A DNA stretch of 64,000 bases from Salinibacillus kushneri (GTDB lineage Bacteria; Bacillota; Bacilli; Bacillales; Alkalibacillaceae): assembly GCF_900111405.1 (NCBI RefSeq), contig NZ_FOHJ01000011.1:1-64000 (forward strand), read 5' to 3'. Shown piece after piece: positions 37,982-47,303 of the stretch. The notes beneath the pieces are model-generated. The model ran no database searches. It saw only the letters and a list, made by a program, of their open reading frames with translations, and was not told the DNA's origin. Made by a program: the position numbers and the translations under genes. Within the stretch, counting starts at the first letter, position 1. Every line of letters starts with the position of its first letter.

Positions 37982-39139
37982 ATGGCCCATTGCCCTTTCT
38001 GTGGAACAGAGGTGAAACAAGAAGAGGAGTACTGTATTAATTGCGGTAAACCATTACCGAATGATTTAAATGAGAGAATGTCAAAGAATCAAGGTTTTAA
38101 TAAATGGTGGTTTGTGCCAATTAGTGGATTATTCCTTGCAATTATTGTCTTTATTGGCTTTTATTTTTTCTTATCCTATCAGGAAAATCAGGCTGTAGAA
38201 GCTTATGAAAAAGCCGAAAAAATAGCTGTAGAAGGGAATTTTCAACAAGCAAAAAACCTCTTTAAAGAGGCAAAAGAGCATAAATCTTATTTTCCTGCAG
38301 CTGTACAAAATGCTCAGTTTATGGACATTGCATTATCCATTCAAAACCAAATACAATCTGCGAATAAATTGATGGATGAAAAGGCCTACCAGCAAGGACT
38401 TAAAATTACAAAACAGGCTGAAGAGGACCTACAGAATTACAATGGTGAGGTCGTCGATAAATTATTAGAACAACTCGTAAAGACCCGAAATGAAATCAAA
38501 ACGGCAGAATTAAAAAACAAATTAAGTCAGGATCCAGCTATTGATGATTTAAAACTTCTTCTTTGGCAGGCAGAAAGCATTCAGACGGATGAGGCAAAAT
38601 CCATGGCAAAGGAAATCCGAACCAGATTAGTGGATTTTACGTATTCCACAGCAAATGAAAGCTTAAAGTTAAAACAATTCTCAGATGCAATGGCCATTAT
38701 AGAAGACGGGTTACGCTATGCCCCTGAAAACGAAAAATTGCAAAGTCTGAAAACAACCATCGAAAAAGAAAAAGTAGCATTTGAAACAGAGCAGCAAAAA
38801 CGGATTGAACAAGCCATCAGTGCAGCTGAACAGGAACATGAGTTAAATAAAAACGATGCCATCGAAATGGTTTCCATTAAATCAAAGAAAGATGAATTTG
38901 GTGATTTAGTGGTTACAGGGACTCTAAAAAGTGTGGCTACGGTTCCCATTTACTCCGTTTCTGTATCCTATAACTTGTTAAACGGAGATGGAGAAGTTGT
39001 TGAGTCCAACGAAGTTTATGTGTATCCAGATACACTTTATCCAGACGAAGAGGGTCATTTTGAATTTACCCACTATGAGGTTAAAGAAGAACTAAAAGCG
39101 GAAGTCGATCAAGTCAAATGGTTCCTTGACTCACCGTAA
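37982..39139 (+). CDS. Zinc-ribbon membrane protein with helical repeats and C-terminal FxLYD-like domain
   Basis: The 385-residue protein starts with a cytosolic zinc ribbon (CPFC and CINC within the first 25 residues), a membrane helix (about 46-66), and an extracellular helical, TPR-like region (YEKAEKIAVEGNFQQAKNLFKEA) of about 220 residues. The C-terminal domain (about 290-385) has SVSYNLLNGDGEVVESNEVYVYPDTLYP, similar to FxLYD domains. I start at ATG 37982 after GCAGGTG, not at GTG 37973. The HtrA-like protease gene follows 15 bases later. Function unknown. Confidence 0.68.
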   Translation: MAHCPFCGTEVKQEEEYCINCGKPLPNDLNERMSKNQGFNKWWFVPISGLFLAIIVFIGFYFFLSYQENQAVEAYEKAEKIAVEGNFQQAKNLFKEAKEHKSYFPAAVQNAQFMDIALSIQNQIQSANKLMDEKAYQQGLKITKQAEEDLQNYNGEVVDKLLEQLVKTRNEIKTAELKNKLSQDPAIDDLKLLLWQAESIQTDEAKSMAKEIRTRLVDFTYSTANESLKLKQFSDAMAIIEDGLRYAPENEKLQSLKTTIEKEKVAFETEQQKRIEQAISAAEQEHELNKNDAIEMVSIKSKKDEFGDLVVTGTLKSVATVPIYSVSVSYNLLNGDGEVVESNEVYVYPDTLYPDEEGHFEFTHYEVKEELKAEVDQVKWFLDSP

Positions 39140-39154
39140 TGAGGAGTGACTTGG

Positions 39155-40369
39155 ATGAAAAATAAGCACCTATTTTGGCCCATTATTATAACTGTTACCA
39201 TTACCCTTTGTGTTACTATCCTTATGTATCTTTATTATCAAAATTGGGATGAAGAATCCATTGAGCACGAAAATAAAGTAGCCAGTTTAGTACGTGCAGA
39301 TGAAGAAAGTAAAACGACGCTAAAAACGATTATTCATGAGGCGCAAAAATCGGTCGTCCAAATTGAGGCTGAAAGTGAATCGGGAAAAAATATTGGTTCC
39401 GGTTTTGTTTATAATAATAAAGGAGATATTATGACCAATGCGCACGTAGTCGAAAATGCTGATTCCGTTTATGTCAAGACGTCTGATGCCAGAACCTATC
39501 CTGCTGCCATTATCGGCCTAGGATCAGAGGAAGATGTTGCGGTACTTCGTGTTCCCCAGTTGGTTGACGGGAAAACATTATCACTAAATCCGAACTTTGA
39601 ACCTGAAATTGGGGATGAAATTATCGCAGTTGGAAGTCCATTAGGTTTCCAAAACACGGTAACAACCGGAATAATTTCGGGAAAAAATCGCAGCTTTTCA
39701 GTTGATGAGCAATATAATTATCAAGGGCTATACCAAATTTCTGCCCCGATTACGAATGGAAATAGCGGTGGACCATTAATTCACCGCCAATCTGGTGAAA
39801 TTATTGCTATAAATTCTGCAGGTTCAAATGAAGGACAAATTGGCTTCAGTCTCCCCATCCACCAGGTTATAGACCAGGTAAAAATGTGGTCTGACAAAGC
39901 GGACGATGAGGAATTACAGTATGATGGAGCTATTAAGGCTCAAGATACACCTGATGAAGATCAATTTATACAGGATGCAACTTATATCGTCAATTATTTT
40001 TATGAAAATATTGAGATGCGAGATTATTTAAATGCCTATAAGTTATTAGGAATGAATGGGCAAAGACAAACAAGCTATCAGGATTTTCGTAATGAATATG
40101 TTCACATTCACGATTTAAGTATTACTAATATCAGTCCTGAAGTACAACCCAATCAGCGTGTTAAGATTACTTTAAATGCTGATCATGTTTCAAGGGATGA
40201 ACATCAAGTCAAGATTACTGAGCATTATGAAAGCACCTTTATCATTGGTTATGAAAATGATCAATTAAAAATACTGGAGAAAAATCAGGAATTACTTTCT
40301 ACTACTGAGCAGGAGTCATCCCCTGCTGAAGATACCCAGGAAGAAAATAAAGATGAATCCCAATCTTAA
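39155..40369 (+). CDS. Membrane-anchored HtrA-like serine protease without PDZ domain
   Basis: The 404-residue protein has one N-terminal membrane helix (about 8-28) and an S1C protease domain with His97 in TNAHVV, Asp127 in EEDVAVL and Ser204 in GNSGGPL. HtrA proteins normally carry a PDZ domain after the protease; here the last 150 residues (NYFYENIEMRDYLNAYKLLG onward) look like an NTF2-like or otherwise unknown domain, with a Ser/Glu-rich tail. The start at 39155 follows GAGGAG. Its upstream neighbour is the zinc-ribbon membrane protein, 15 bases away. Confidence 0.8.
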   Translation: MKNKHLFWPIIITVTITLCVTILMYLYYQNWDEESIEHENKVASLVRADEESKTTLKTIIHEAQKSVVQIEAESESGKNIGSGFVYNNKGDIMTNAHVVENADSVYVKTSDARTYPAAIIGLGSEEDVAVLRVPQLVDGKTLSLNPNFEPEIGDEIIAVGSPLGFQNTVTTGIISGKNRSFSVDEQYNYQGLYQISAPITNGNSGGPLIHRQSGEIIAINSAGSNEGQIGFSLPIHQVIDQVKMWSDKADDEELQYDGAIKAQDTPDEDQFIQDATYIVNYFYENIEMRDYLNAYKLLGMNGQRQTSYQDFRNEYVHIHDLSITNISPEVQPNQRVKITLNADHVSRDEHQVKITEHYESTFIIGYENDQLKILEKNQELLSTTEQESSPAEDTQEENKDESQS

Positions 40370-40372
40370 TTT

Positions 40373-40409
40373 AAATCCTCTATACATTTTTCCTGTATAG
40401 AGGATTTTT
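40373..40409 (+). terminator. Terminator after HtrA-like gene
   Basis: AAATCCTCTATACA pairs with TGTATAGAGGATTT over seven bases, followed by TTC. Confidence 0.8.
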
Positions 40410-40447
40410 CATCGGTTTATCTGTGATTAAGGAGGAAAGCTATATTT

Positions 40448-41326
40448 ATGAACAAAAAATTAAAAAGCATAAGACAAGTTGAAGCGCATCAAAGTCTCTT
40501 TCAATGCCCCATTTGCCATACATTTATGCGTGTTCATGAAACTAAAAGCTTCATTTGTCAAAATCATCACACTTTTGATTTTACCAGGAAAGGATACTTA
40601 AATCTTACAACCCGTCCTGCCAAGACGAAATACAACACAGATTTATTTGAATCACGTAGAGAATTAATGGTAGAGCACAAATTATTTGAGCCCGTGCTTC
40701 AGCAAATTTCCGAATGGATTCAAAGGAACTTTTCACAAAAGGATACTCTTTATCTCTTAGACACAGGCTGTGGAGAAGGTTCTCACCTTTCCTGCCTTTC
40801 TGGAAAGCTGCAATCTGAGTTTAAAAAAGATGTAACTGGAATAGGAATTGATTTATCAAAGGAAGGAATCATGGTAGCTAGTAAAAATTATACGGAAAAT
40901 ATTTGGGCCGTTGCTGATCTTGCTCACTCCCCTTTTCAAGATCAATCCTTCCACATCCTATTAAACATTTTATCACCATCCAATTACGCAGAATTTAAAA
41001 GGCTGTTAAAGGAAGATGGTTTTGTAATAAAAGTGGTACCGCAACGTGACTATTTAAAGGAATTAAGAGAAGTCTTTTTTGAAGATACGAGTAAACAATC
41101 TTATTCCAACGAAGAGACGGTTGAACTTTTTACTCGTCATTTCCAATTAAAGGATCGTATGGAGGTGAAATACAAGGTGGATTTAGATTCAGCTTCTGTT
41201 CACTCATTAATTCAAATGACACCTCTAACATGGTCAATACCAGAAACTCACGTTCAATCTGTTCTAGAGCAGCATTCCTTATCCTCCATTACCGTGGACC
41301 TTGAGATTTTAGTCGGTGTAAAGTAA
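40448..41326 (+). CDS. RlmA-type 23S rRNA (guanine-N1) methyltransferase
   Basis: The 292-residue protein has the N-terminal zinc site typical of RlmA (CPIC near 20, then C and H in FICQNHHTFDF), the KGYLNL motif, and a SAM domain with DTGCGEGSHL. RlmA enzymes methylate G745 or G748 of 23S rRNA; the Gram-positive RlmA(II) form modifies G748. Similar to B. subtilis YxjB. Which guanine is modified cannot be read from sequence. AAGGAGG precedes the ATG. Confidence 0.82.
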   Translation: MNKKLKSIRQVEAHQSLFQCPICHTFMRVHETKSFICQNHHTFDFTRKGYLNLTTRPAKTKYNTDLFESRRELMVEHKLFEPVLQQISEWIQRNFSQKDTLYLLDTGCGEGSHLSCLSGKLQSEFKKDVTGIGIDLSKEGIMVASKNYTENIWAVADLAHSPFQDQSFHILLNILSPSNYAEFKRLLKEDGFVIKVVPQRDYLKELREVFFEDTSKQSYSNEETVELFTRHFQLKDRMEVKYKVDLDSASVHSLIQMTPLTWSIPETHVQSVLEQHSLSSITVDLEILVGVK

Positions 41327-41370
41327 AAAGAAGAGGGTATTCTCTCCTATTTGAGACTGCCCTCTTCTTT
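41327..41370. terminator. Terminator between methyltransferase and GGDEF-EAL gene
   Basis: AAAGAAGAGGG pairs perfectly with CCCTCTTCTTT. It separates convergent genes. Confidence 0.8.
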
Positions 41371-41419
41371 CTTAGTAAGATTGTGTATCCAGGATTTACT
41401 TAACATACTTACACGATTT

Positions 41420-43378
41420 TCATGCAAAAAAACGTTCTGCTATCTTTGGAGCAACAGGTTTACTAAAATAAAACCCTTGTATTTCATCGCATTTTTGGCT
41501 CTTAAGAAATTCCAGTTGTTCCTTTGTTTCCACACCTTCAGCAATTACTTTCATATCCAACGAATGGGACAAATGGATAATGGATTTCACAATTGCCTGA
41601 TTTTGTTCCTTATCTCCTCTAATAAATAATTGATCAATTTTTAGCTTACTAAGAGGAAACTGGCTTAAATATTTCATAGAGGAATAACCTGTTCCAAAGT
41701 CATCTATTGATACATTAACCCCCAGTTCCTTTAAACCCTTTAAAGTTTCCATAATATAAGCTTCATTAGACATCGACATACTCTCTGTAATCTCAAGCTC
41801 TAAAAAGGCCGAATCCAGTTTTGTTTCCAGCAGTATTTGCTTGACCTTATTGACTAAATCCTTTTGAAGAAATTGTTTAACCGATAAGTTTACACTCACT
41901 TTAGTAGGACCATACCCTTTTTCATGCCACTTTTTATTTTGCCTGCACGCCTCACGAAGTACCCAGTCCCCTATTTCAATTATTAGTCCAGTTTTTTCTG
42001 CTAAAGGAATAAACATACCAGGAGAAATATAACCTCTTGAAGGATGCTTCCACCGAAGTAAAGCTTCAAATCCAATAACCTGATCATTGGAAATATCTAC
42101 TTGTGGCTGGTAATGAACTTCAAATTGCTTTTGTTTAATCGCTCGTCTCATTTCATTTTCAATCGTAAGCATCTCTTTAAAATCTTTTGTTATTGAAGAT
42201 TCAAATAATTTATAATGATTACGTTGATTTTCCTTAATGACATACATAGCTGAATCAGCCTGCTTAACCAGCTCATTTGGCTTATCTGCGTTTTCCGGAT
42301 ATATACTAATACCAATACTTACGGTCGTAAAAATTTCAAAGTCCTGAACCTTAATAGGCGTCTGAAAAGCATTAATCACTTTTTTCGCAAAAGCTTCTGC
42401 TTCGGCTTTTGATTTAATATCACGTTGTAAAATCAAAAATTCATCTCCACTCATACGAGCAATGAAATTTTTCGTATTTAACAACTGTTTTAGACGTTTA
42501 GCACATGACTGTAATAAGGCATCACCAAATTGGTAACCTAGTGTATCGTTTATTTGCTTAAAATAATCAATATCTACAAAGTGTACGGCCATTTGGCAAT
42601 CCTTATTTTGGATTTCTGCAATGGCTTCTTCCAATGTTTTCATAAAAAAGTTACGATTGGGAAGATCGGTTAGTTCATCATAGTAGGCCATAAATTGAAT
42701 TTGTTTTTCACTCTGCACACGATCCGTAACATCACGTAACACTGCGATACGCAAATCCCCATCTTTATCAGGATATGGATGGGGTAATACATCTACATAA
42801 AGGGGAAAACCCGATTTCTTATACGCCTTTACTAAATAGGGAGTATCAAGATGTTTATTCATATTATTCTTTATAAGATTGGTATAACGCGAGTCGATGA
42901 AGGAGTAAATGGATTGATTGATGAGTTCTGATTTTGTGTAGCCAAATAGTTCTGCTAAAGAATCATCACAATCAATTATCCGGCCAGCTTGATGTAAAAC
43001 CAAGCCCTCATAAGGCTGACTCATTTGGTATTTTAGTTCATACATATGGTACTCTTTTTGATCTTTAAAACGGACAGGTTGAATAAATAAACATATATGG
43101 CTGTCAGTAAGCTTCCAGCTTTTAATTTGAACCATTTTTGTATTTACGAAATCCAGTTCAACTAAAACTGGTTTTTTTTTCGTCTCAGCCACGTCTTCTA
43201 TCGTAAAAAAATGATCAATTGACTGGCCTATAAGCGCTTCATCATTTAACAACTCATTAGCTGCATGATTTGCGAATAGGATCTCTCCTTCTGCTTTCAT
43301 AATGACAATTGCATCATTTACCTCTTCCAGCACCCAAGCCGGTGTCATAAGTTCGGTGTTACGAGATCCTTTCTTCAA
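41420..43378 (-). CDS. PAS-GGDEF-EAL cyclic di-GMP protein
   Basis: The 652-residue soluble protein has two PAS domains (about 10-105 and 120-230), a GGDEF domain (about 235-405) with RMSGDEFL at the active site (SGDEF is an accepted variant), and an EAL domain with FEALLRWKHP, ELEITES, IDDFGTGYSS and IAEGVET. Both catalytic sets look complete, so both synthesis and breakdown of cyclic di-GMP are possible. No membrane helices. It starts with TTG at 43378 after GGGGGAA, 27 bases after the ktrD-like stop. Confidence 0.85.
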   Translation of the reverse strand: MKKGSRNTELMTPAWVLEEVNDAIVIMKAEGEILFANHAANELLNDEALIGQSIDHFFTIEDVAETKKKPVLVELDFVNTKMVQIKSWKLTDSHICLFIQPVRFKDQKEYHMYELKYQMSQPYEGLVLHQAGRIIDCDDSLAELFGYTKSELINQSIYSFIDSRYTNLIKNNMNKHLDTPYLVKAYKKSGFPLYVDVLPHPYPDKDGDLRIAVLRDVTDRVQSEKQIQFMAYYDELTDLPNRNFFMKTLEEAIAEIQNKDCQMAVHFVDIDYFKQINDTLGYQFGDALLQSCAKRLKQLLNTKNFIARMSGDEFLILQRDIKSKAEAEAFAKKVINAFQTPIKVQDFEIFTTVSIGISIYPENADKPNELVKQADSAMYVIKENQRNHYKLFESSITKDFKEMLTIENEMRRAIKQKQFEVHYQPQVDISNDQVIGFEALLRWKHPSRGYISPGMFIPLAEKTGLIIEIGDWVLREACRQNKKWHEKGYGPTKVSVNLSVKQFLQKDLVNKVKQILLETKLDSAFLELEITESMSMSNEAYIMETLKGLKELGVNVSIDDFGTGYSSMKYLSQFPLSKLKIDQLFIRGDKEQNQAIVKSIIHLSHSLDMKVIAEGVETKEQLEFLKSQKCDEIQGFYFSKPVAPKIAERFFA

Positions 43379-43405
43379 AGTAATTCCCCCTAAATGTATG
43401 ACTTA

Positions 43406-44770
43406 CTAGCCAATGATGATTTTTTCTTTTGGATAATGAAATTCACTCTTCTTTCTCTCATTGTTAAAAGAAAAGAGCAGAGTTAAAATGCCAATTCGTC
43501 CAATAAACATAAGAATCATCAGGATAACCTTACTTACGGGTGAAAGCTCTTCTGTAATTCCCATAGATAAACCAGTTGTACCAAAGGCAGAGCTAACTTC
43601 AAAAATGATTGCCATAAGTGATGAGTCTTCCAAAACTGTGAGAATCGTCACAGCGGTAAAACAAAGAAGAACCGCCATTAAAATGACCACAACTGCTTTA
43701 TATAAGTCTTCTTCATGAACTTCCCTTCGAAAGAAAGCTACTGTACGTTTTCCTCTGGCAAAGGTAATAATAAATATAATAACTAATGCAAAAGTCGTAG
43801 TCCGGATACCTCCACCTACACTACTTGGGGAAGCACCCACAAACATCAATGCAGAAGTCACAAACTGGGACTGTTCCGTTAGTACATTCATATCTAGCGT
43901 GGATAGCCCCCCACTTCTGCTTGTCGTAGATTGAAATAAGCTGTAAAAGATCATTTCATGCCATGATTTATCAGCAAAGAAATGATTCCATTCTAATAAA
44001 ATTATAATAAGAAATCCGAATATTAATAAGCAAGCATATGTAAAAGTTGTGACCTTTGTAAATAAAGAAAAACGCATAAATTTTCGTTCTTCTTGTGAAG
44101 AGAATAAATAATCCTTAACCTCAATTAATACCGGAAAACCTATCGATCCAAATATGATAAGTGCAATGTGAATGGTTTGAACAAAATAATCATCTTTAAA
44201 TGGAATTAGGGATTGCCCTGTTATATCAAATCCTCCATTGGTCGTTGCACTGATTGAGGCGAAAAAACCATGAAAATAGGCTTCCTGCCAGTTAGGAAAG
44301 TAAGTTAAATAATAAGTGCCAAGAACAAGGAAACCTATTAGCTCAATCCATAATATGAGTTTGAAAATCCCTTTCATTAACTTAACGATTCCTTTAAATG
44401 AATACTGGTTATGGTCAGCCATGATTAAGCGCCGTTCTTTTAAACCAATTTTCTTCCCTACCACAATCCAGATAAGGGTTCCAAGAGTCATCACCCCTAC
44501 TCCACCAAACTGGAGCACAATGGCCAACAAGATAACACCAAATGAGTTAAAGGTATCTACAATTGATACAACAGATAAGCCTGTTACACTCACAGCGCTA
44601 ACAGATGTAAAAAGCACTTCCATAAAGGTTAGATTAATTCCATCTTTATGAGCAATGGGCATGCCTAGTAACATGCAGGATACAGTAACCGCTATGATGT
44701 AAAAAATCATAATGAGCTGCGCAGGCGAACGCTTATTTAACCATTCTGAAAATTTATTTCTTCCTAGCAT
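43406..44770 (-). CDS. ktrD: Ktr potassium transporter pore subunit (KtrD/KtrB)
   Basis: The 454-residue membrane protein has four repeats of a helix-pore-helix unit, with selectivity-filter-like text SVTGLSVV, ATTNGGFD, TSRSGGLS and FGTTGLSM. That is the SKT superfamily K+ channel. Its regulatory partner KtrC is at 14070-14741, distant as in B. subtilis. The assignment to KtrD in preference to KtrB rests on separation from the regulator gene and length; sequence comparison would be needed. It is 27 bases ahead of the GGDEF-EAL gene. Confidence 0.82.
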   Translation of the reverse strand: MLGRNKFSEWLNKRSPAQLIMIFYIIAVTVSCMLLGMPIAHKDGINLTFMEVLFTSVSAVSVTGLSVVSIVDTFNSFGVILLAIVLQFGGVGVMTLGTLIWIVVGKKIGLKERRLIMADHNQYSFKGIVKLMKGIFKLILWIELIGFLVLGTYYLTYFPNWQEAYFHGFFASISATTNGGFDITGQSLIPFKDDYFVQTIHIALIIFGSIGFPVLIEVKDYLFSSQEERKFMRFSLFTKVTTFTYACLLIFGFLIIILLEWNHFFADKSWHEMIFYSLFQSTTSRSGGLSTLDMNVLTEQSQFVTSALMFVGASPSSVGGGIRTTTFALVIIFIITFARGKRTVAFFRREVHEEDLYKAVVVILMAVLLCFTAVTILTVLEDSSLMAIIFEVSSAFGTTGLSMGITEELSPVSKVILMILMFIGRIGILTLLFSFNNERKKSEFHYPKEKIIIG

Positions 44771-44922
44771 TACATTTTCTCCCTTTATTCACTAAAATCC
44801 TTCTTATCATGACAATATTTTTGATATTTATCAAGTATAGAAATGTAAAATCGACTCTCAAACGCTATTCAAATAATCGGATTTTGTCACTGAAAGTAGA
44901 AGGTTATGTCTACTTGATCGTA

Positions 44923-44955
44923 GAGCGGAAATCAACACCTATGTTTAACAGAGTC
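44923..44955. repeat. Remnant of the MITE-like repeat
   Basis: GAGCGGAAATCAACACC then ATGTTTAACAGAGTC matches one end of the family found at 4520, 19155 and 49727. The rest of the element is missing. Confidence 0.65.
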
Positions 44956-44956
44956 T

Positions 44957-44990
44957 AAAAAATGACCCCGCCTTTACCCAAGAGGGGTCA
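44957..44990 (-). terminator. Terminator after ywpF-like gene
   Basis: TGACCCC pairs with GGGGTCA, and the minus strand continues with TTTTTT. It lies 27 bases after the stop of the gene at 45017. Confidence 0.75.
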
Positions 44991-45016
44991 ATACTCTTAA
45001 TTAGGGAGGAATGGTG

Positions 45017-45436
45017 TCAAAACTGCTTGCTTCGTTCTTTAAACTTTTCCAGCAGTTCTGCCCCTTGAAATCCTTCTTGAATGAGCCCCTGCAGCATCTC
45101 CTCTACTTTTTCCTGTTTGCGATTCAGTAACGTACCCTTAAAAAGAACATTCATGGACTCACCAATTTTGTTTATGCCTACCATTTTGACCATTATTGTC
45201 GCTGGTTCATTAGACTCTTTAGATATTTTTACCTGTAAAACATATTCTCGCTTTTCATCCATCATTTGTTGAAAAAATGGTTTATATGAATCATTCATAT
45301 AAGCTTCAACCAGCCAATGGTTCTGCTCATCCTCCCGATTAATAATTAAACCATCTTTTAAATCTATGGGCTTGTTTGTTAATTCATCGCCTCGCTTTTC
45401 TAAAACATCTAAAGATATTAATTTAAATGTTTTCAT
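45017..45436 (-). CDS. YwpF-like protein (139 aa)
   Basis: The protein starts MKTFKLISLDVLEK and contains KDGLIINREDEQNHWLVEAYM, text typical of the YwpF-like family. The function is unknown; in B. subtilis ywpF lies by the single-stranded DNA binding gene ssbB, which is not here. Start at 45436 after AAAGGTGG; the GTG extension to 45445 is unlikely. Confidence 0.75.
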   Translation of the reverse strand: MKTFKLISLDVLEKRGDELTNKPIDLKDGLIINREDEQNHWLVEAYMNDSYKPFFQQMMDEKREYVLQVKISKESNEPATIMVKMVGINKIGESMNVLFKGTLLNRKQEKVEEMLQGLIQEGFQGAELLEKFKERSKQF

Positions 45437-45655
45437 ATGCACCACCTTTGTGCCCCTATTATATATCTTATCCTGGTAAATTCAAATAGAATCCTGTCTT
45501 TTTAAATATGTGATTTGCTGCAATTATGCAATATGATGTTTTATCCGATTTGATAATGGCTATATTAATTATAGTACGTGATAATAAGCTTACATAATTC
45601 ATATTGTATTGTGAATGAACTTGTATCGAAAAATAGTAATAAAGGAGTGGATAAA

Positions 45656-46228
45656 ATGATGTATGATATTGCCATTATTGGAGCAGGGCCCGCTGGTGCA
45701 AGTGCAGCCATCTTTTCAGCCAAGGCAGGAAAGAAAACCTTATTAACAGATTCGGGGAAAAGTATTACTAAAAAAGCATGGGTCAAAAACCATTATGGTG
45801 TTAAAGACATTGAGGGTCCTGATTTACTCGAAATTGGGATGCAGCAAGCGAAAGCAGTGGGGGCTGAATTAAAAACAGAGAAAGTAACCAAAATCGAAAA
45901 TCATGGAAAAAATTTTCTTGTTCATATGGGACAGCATCAATATGAAGCCAAGCATATTTTACTGGCAACCGGATTGTCTGTTGATTTAGCAGAAGATATG
46001 GGGCTGAAGATTGTAGATGGACAAGAACCTCGCATTGCACGAAACATTAAAGTAGATCATGAGGGGAAAACCAATAAAAAGAACGTATGGGCAGCTGGTA
46101 CTGTTGCTGGTGAGAGTGTACATACCATCATTACATCCGGTCACGGTGCAAAAGTAGCGATTAACATCATTAGTGAATTAAATGGCCAGCGCTACGTAGA
46201 CCATGACATTATCCAAAGTAAAGATTAA
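45656..46228 (+). CDS. Short FAD-binding, thioredoxin-reductase-like protein without CxxC
   Basis: The 190-residue protein has the dinucleotide motif AIIGAGPAGASAAIFSAKAG at the N-terminus, a second ILLATGLS motif, and WAAGTVAGESVHTIITSGHGAKVAINI as in the FAD domain of thioredoxin reductases. The NADPH domain and the CxxC disulfide of that family (normally about 310 residues) are both absent. It may bind FAD and reduce through another partner or have lost activity. GGAGTGG precedes the ATG at 45656; ATG 45659 is equally possible. Confidence 0.78.
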   Translation: MMYDIAIIGAGPAGASAAIFSAKAGKKTLLTDSGKSITKKAWVKNHYGVKDIEGPDLLEIGMQQAKAVGAELKTEKVTKIENHGKNFLVHMGQHQYEAKHILLATGLSVDLAEDMGLKIVDGQEPRIARNIKVDHEGKTNKKNVWAAGTVAGESVHTIITSGHGAKVAINIISELNGQRYVDHDIIQSKD

Positions 46229-46310
46229 TAGAGGCTGTTTTCTAAAAGATTGTTAAATTCCCTATTATCGCTTTATTTCATATAACGTAACAAAAAGGAA
46301 CCGACTGCAT

Positions 46311-46353
46311 AAAAAAGCCTTATTCACAGTTCCTTCGTGAATAAGGCTTTTTT
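46311..46353. terminator. Bidirectional terminator
   Basis: AAAAAAGCCTTATTCAC pairs perfectly with GTGAATAAGGCTTTTTT over nine bases, between the convergent 45656-46228 and 46388-46966 genes. Confidence 0.9.
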
Positions 46354-46387
46354 ATCCATGTATTATGAGTATAATAGATACATATCA

Positions 46388-46966
46388 TTATACTTGAATC
46401 ATTTTCTGCTGAATCGAAACAGGCTTCTCTTCTGTTAAAGTTGCTATATATGTACTCAAAGGTCCTTCATATACCTTTTGTAGTAAACGAGTTGATCGAT
46501 ATTCACCAGGTGTTATAAGACCTAAAGGCTTATCCCACAGTTCTATTCCTGCCATTTTTAAAACCGTCGCCACAAATTGGGAACAGAAGTAAGCATATTT
46601 TCGTTCCAAAGATTTGCCGAACGGAACTGCAGCAATTCCCAGTAGATTATATCGGTAATCGTTTTTATTCTGCTTAAAATGACGAATCGTACGCTCAATT
46701 TTCTCCTTTTGTCTTTTACTTACTTGAAGCGCATATACTTCACATGTAGTATCCGGAAATTTAGCATAAACCCCATCTTGTATATTTTCTTTTACAAAAC
46801 CAGCTCGTAGTGGATTACACGTTTTTTTCCTGCCAAAGCTATATAGTTCTGTTAACTCTTTATCTATTGAAATGGATACATGGTTATAAGGTTCCTTTGT
46901 ATATAGTCCAATGGCCTGTGAAAAAAACGTTCCAGTCTTTGTTAATAATATGTATACGTTAGCCAT
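46388..46966 (-). CDS. Permuted NlpC/P60-like (YiiX-type) protein
   Basis: The 192-residue protein has an N-terminal His in PYNHVSISI and the catalytic-type Cys in AYFCSQFVATVL, the order expected for circularly permuted papain-like NlpC/P60 hydrolases (YiiX/YycO group). No signal peptide is seen, so its site of action is unclear. Possible substrates are peptides or lipid-linked groups. AAGGGAGAGGAG lies before the ATG. Confidence 0.7.
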   Translation of the reverse strand: MANVYILLTKTGTFFSQAIGLYTKEPYNHVSISIDKELTELYSFGRKKTCNPLRAGFVKENIQDGVYAKFPDTTCEVYALQVSKRQKEKIERTIRHFKQNKNDYRYNLLGIAAVPFGKSLERKYAYFCSQFVATVLKMAGIELWDKPLGLITPGEYRSTRLLQKVYEGPLSTYIATLTEEKPVSIQQKMIQV

Positions 46967-47095
46967 TTCTAAGAACTCTCCTCTCCCTTTTAAAACTATA
47001 CCTTATTCCTGAAATGATGGCTACTATTTTTTGCAATTTTTTCTAATTTTAAGTCTTGAGGAGTAGGTTATTCAAATCGCTAGTCTTATGACCAT

Positions 47096-47281
47096 TTACT
47101 CTCTATCTGTATTCTTTCGTTTATCTTTTTTAATTTCCCTTACAAGAAGCGTAATAAAAGTAATGATTGTAAATAAGACAAAGAAATCCGGCTGAAAGCG
47201 ACCATCCAGGAGATAACCCGATCCATAGCCAACTGCAATACCCAGAACAATAGAGATGATTATCATTTTCAACAGAGACAT
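47096..47281 (-). CDS. Small membrane protein (61 aa)
   Basis: The protein starts MSLLKMIIISIVLGIAVGYG, has a second helix in FFVLFTIITFITLLV, and ends in a charged tail (REIKKDKRKNTDRE). It starts 22 bases after the TIGR02206-family gene stop and may be coupled to it. GGGGAAGAGAG precedes the ATG at 47281. Unrecognised. Confidence 0.6.
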   Translation of the reverse strand: MSLLKMIIISIVLGIAVGYGSGYLLDGRFQPDFFVLFTIITFITLLVREIKKDKRKNTDRE

Positions 47282-47303
47282 CTCTCTTCCCCTTTCATAG
47301 AAG

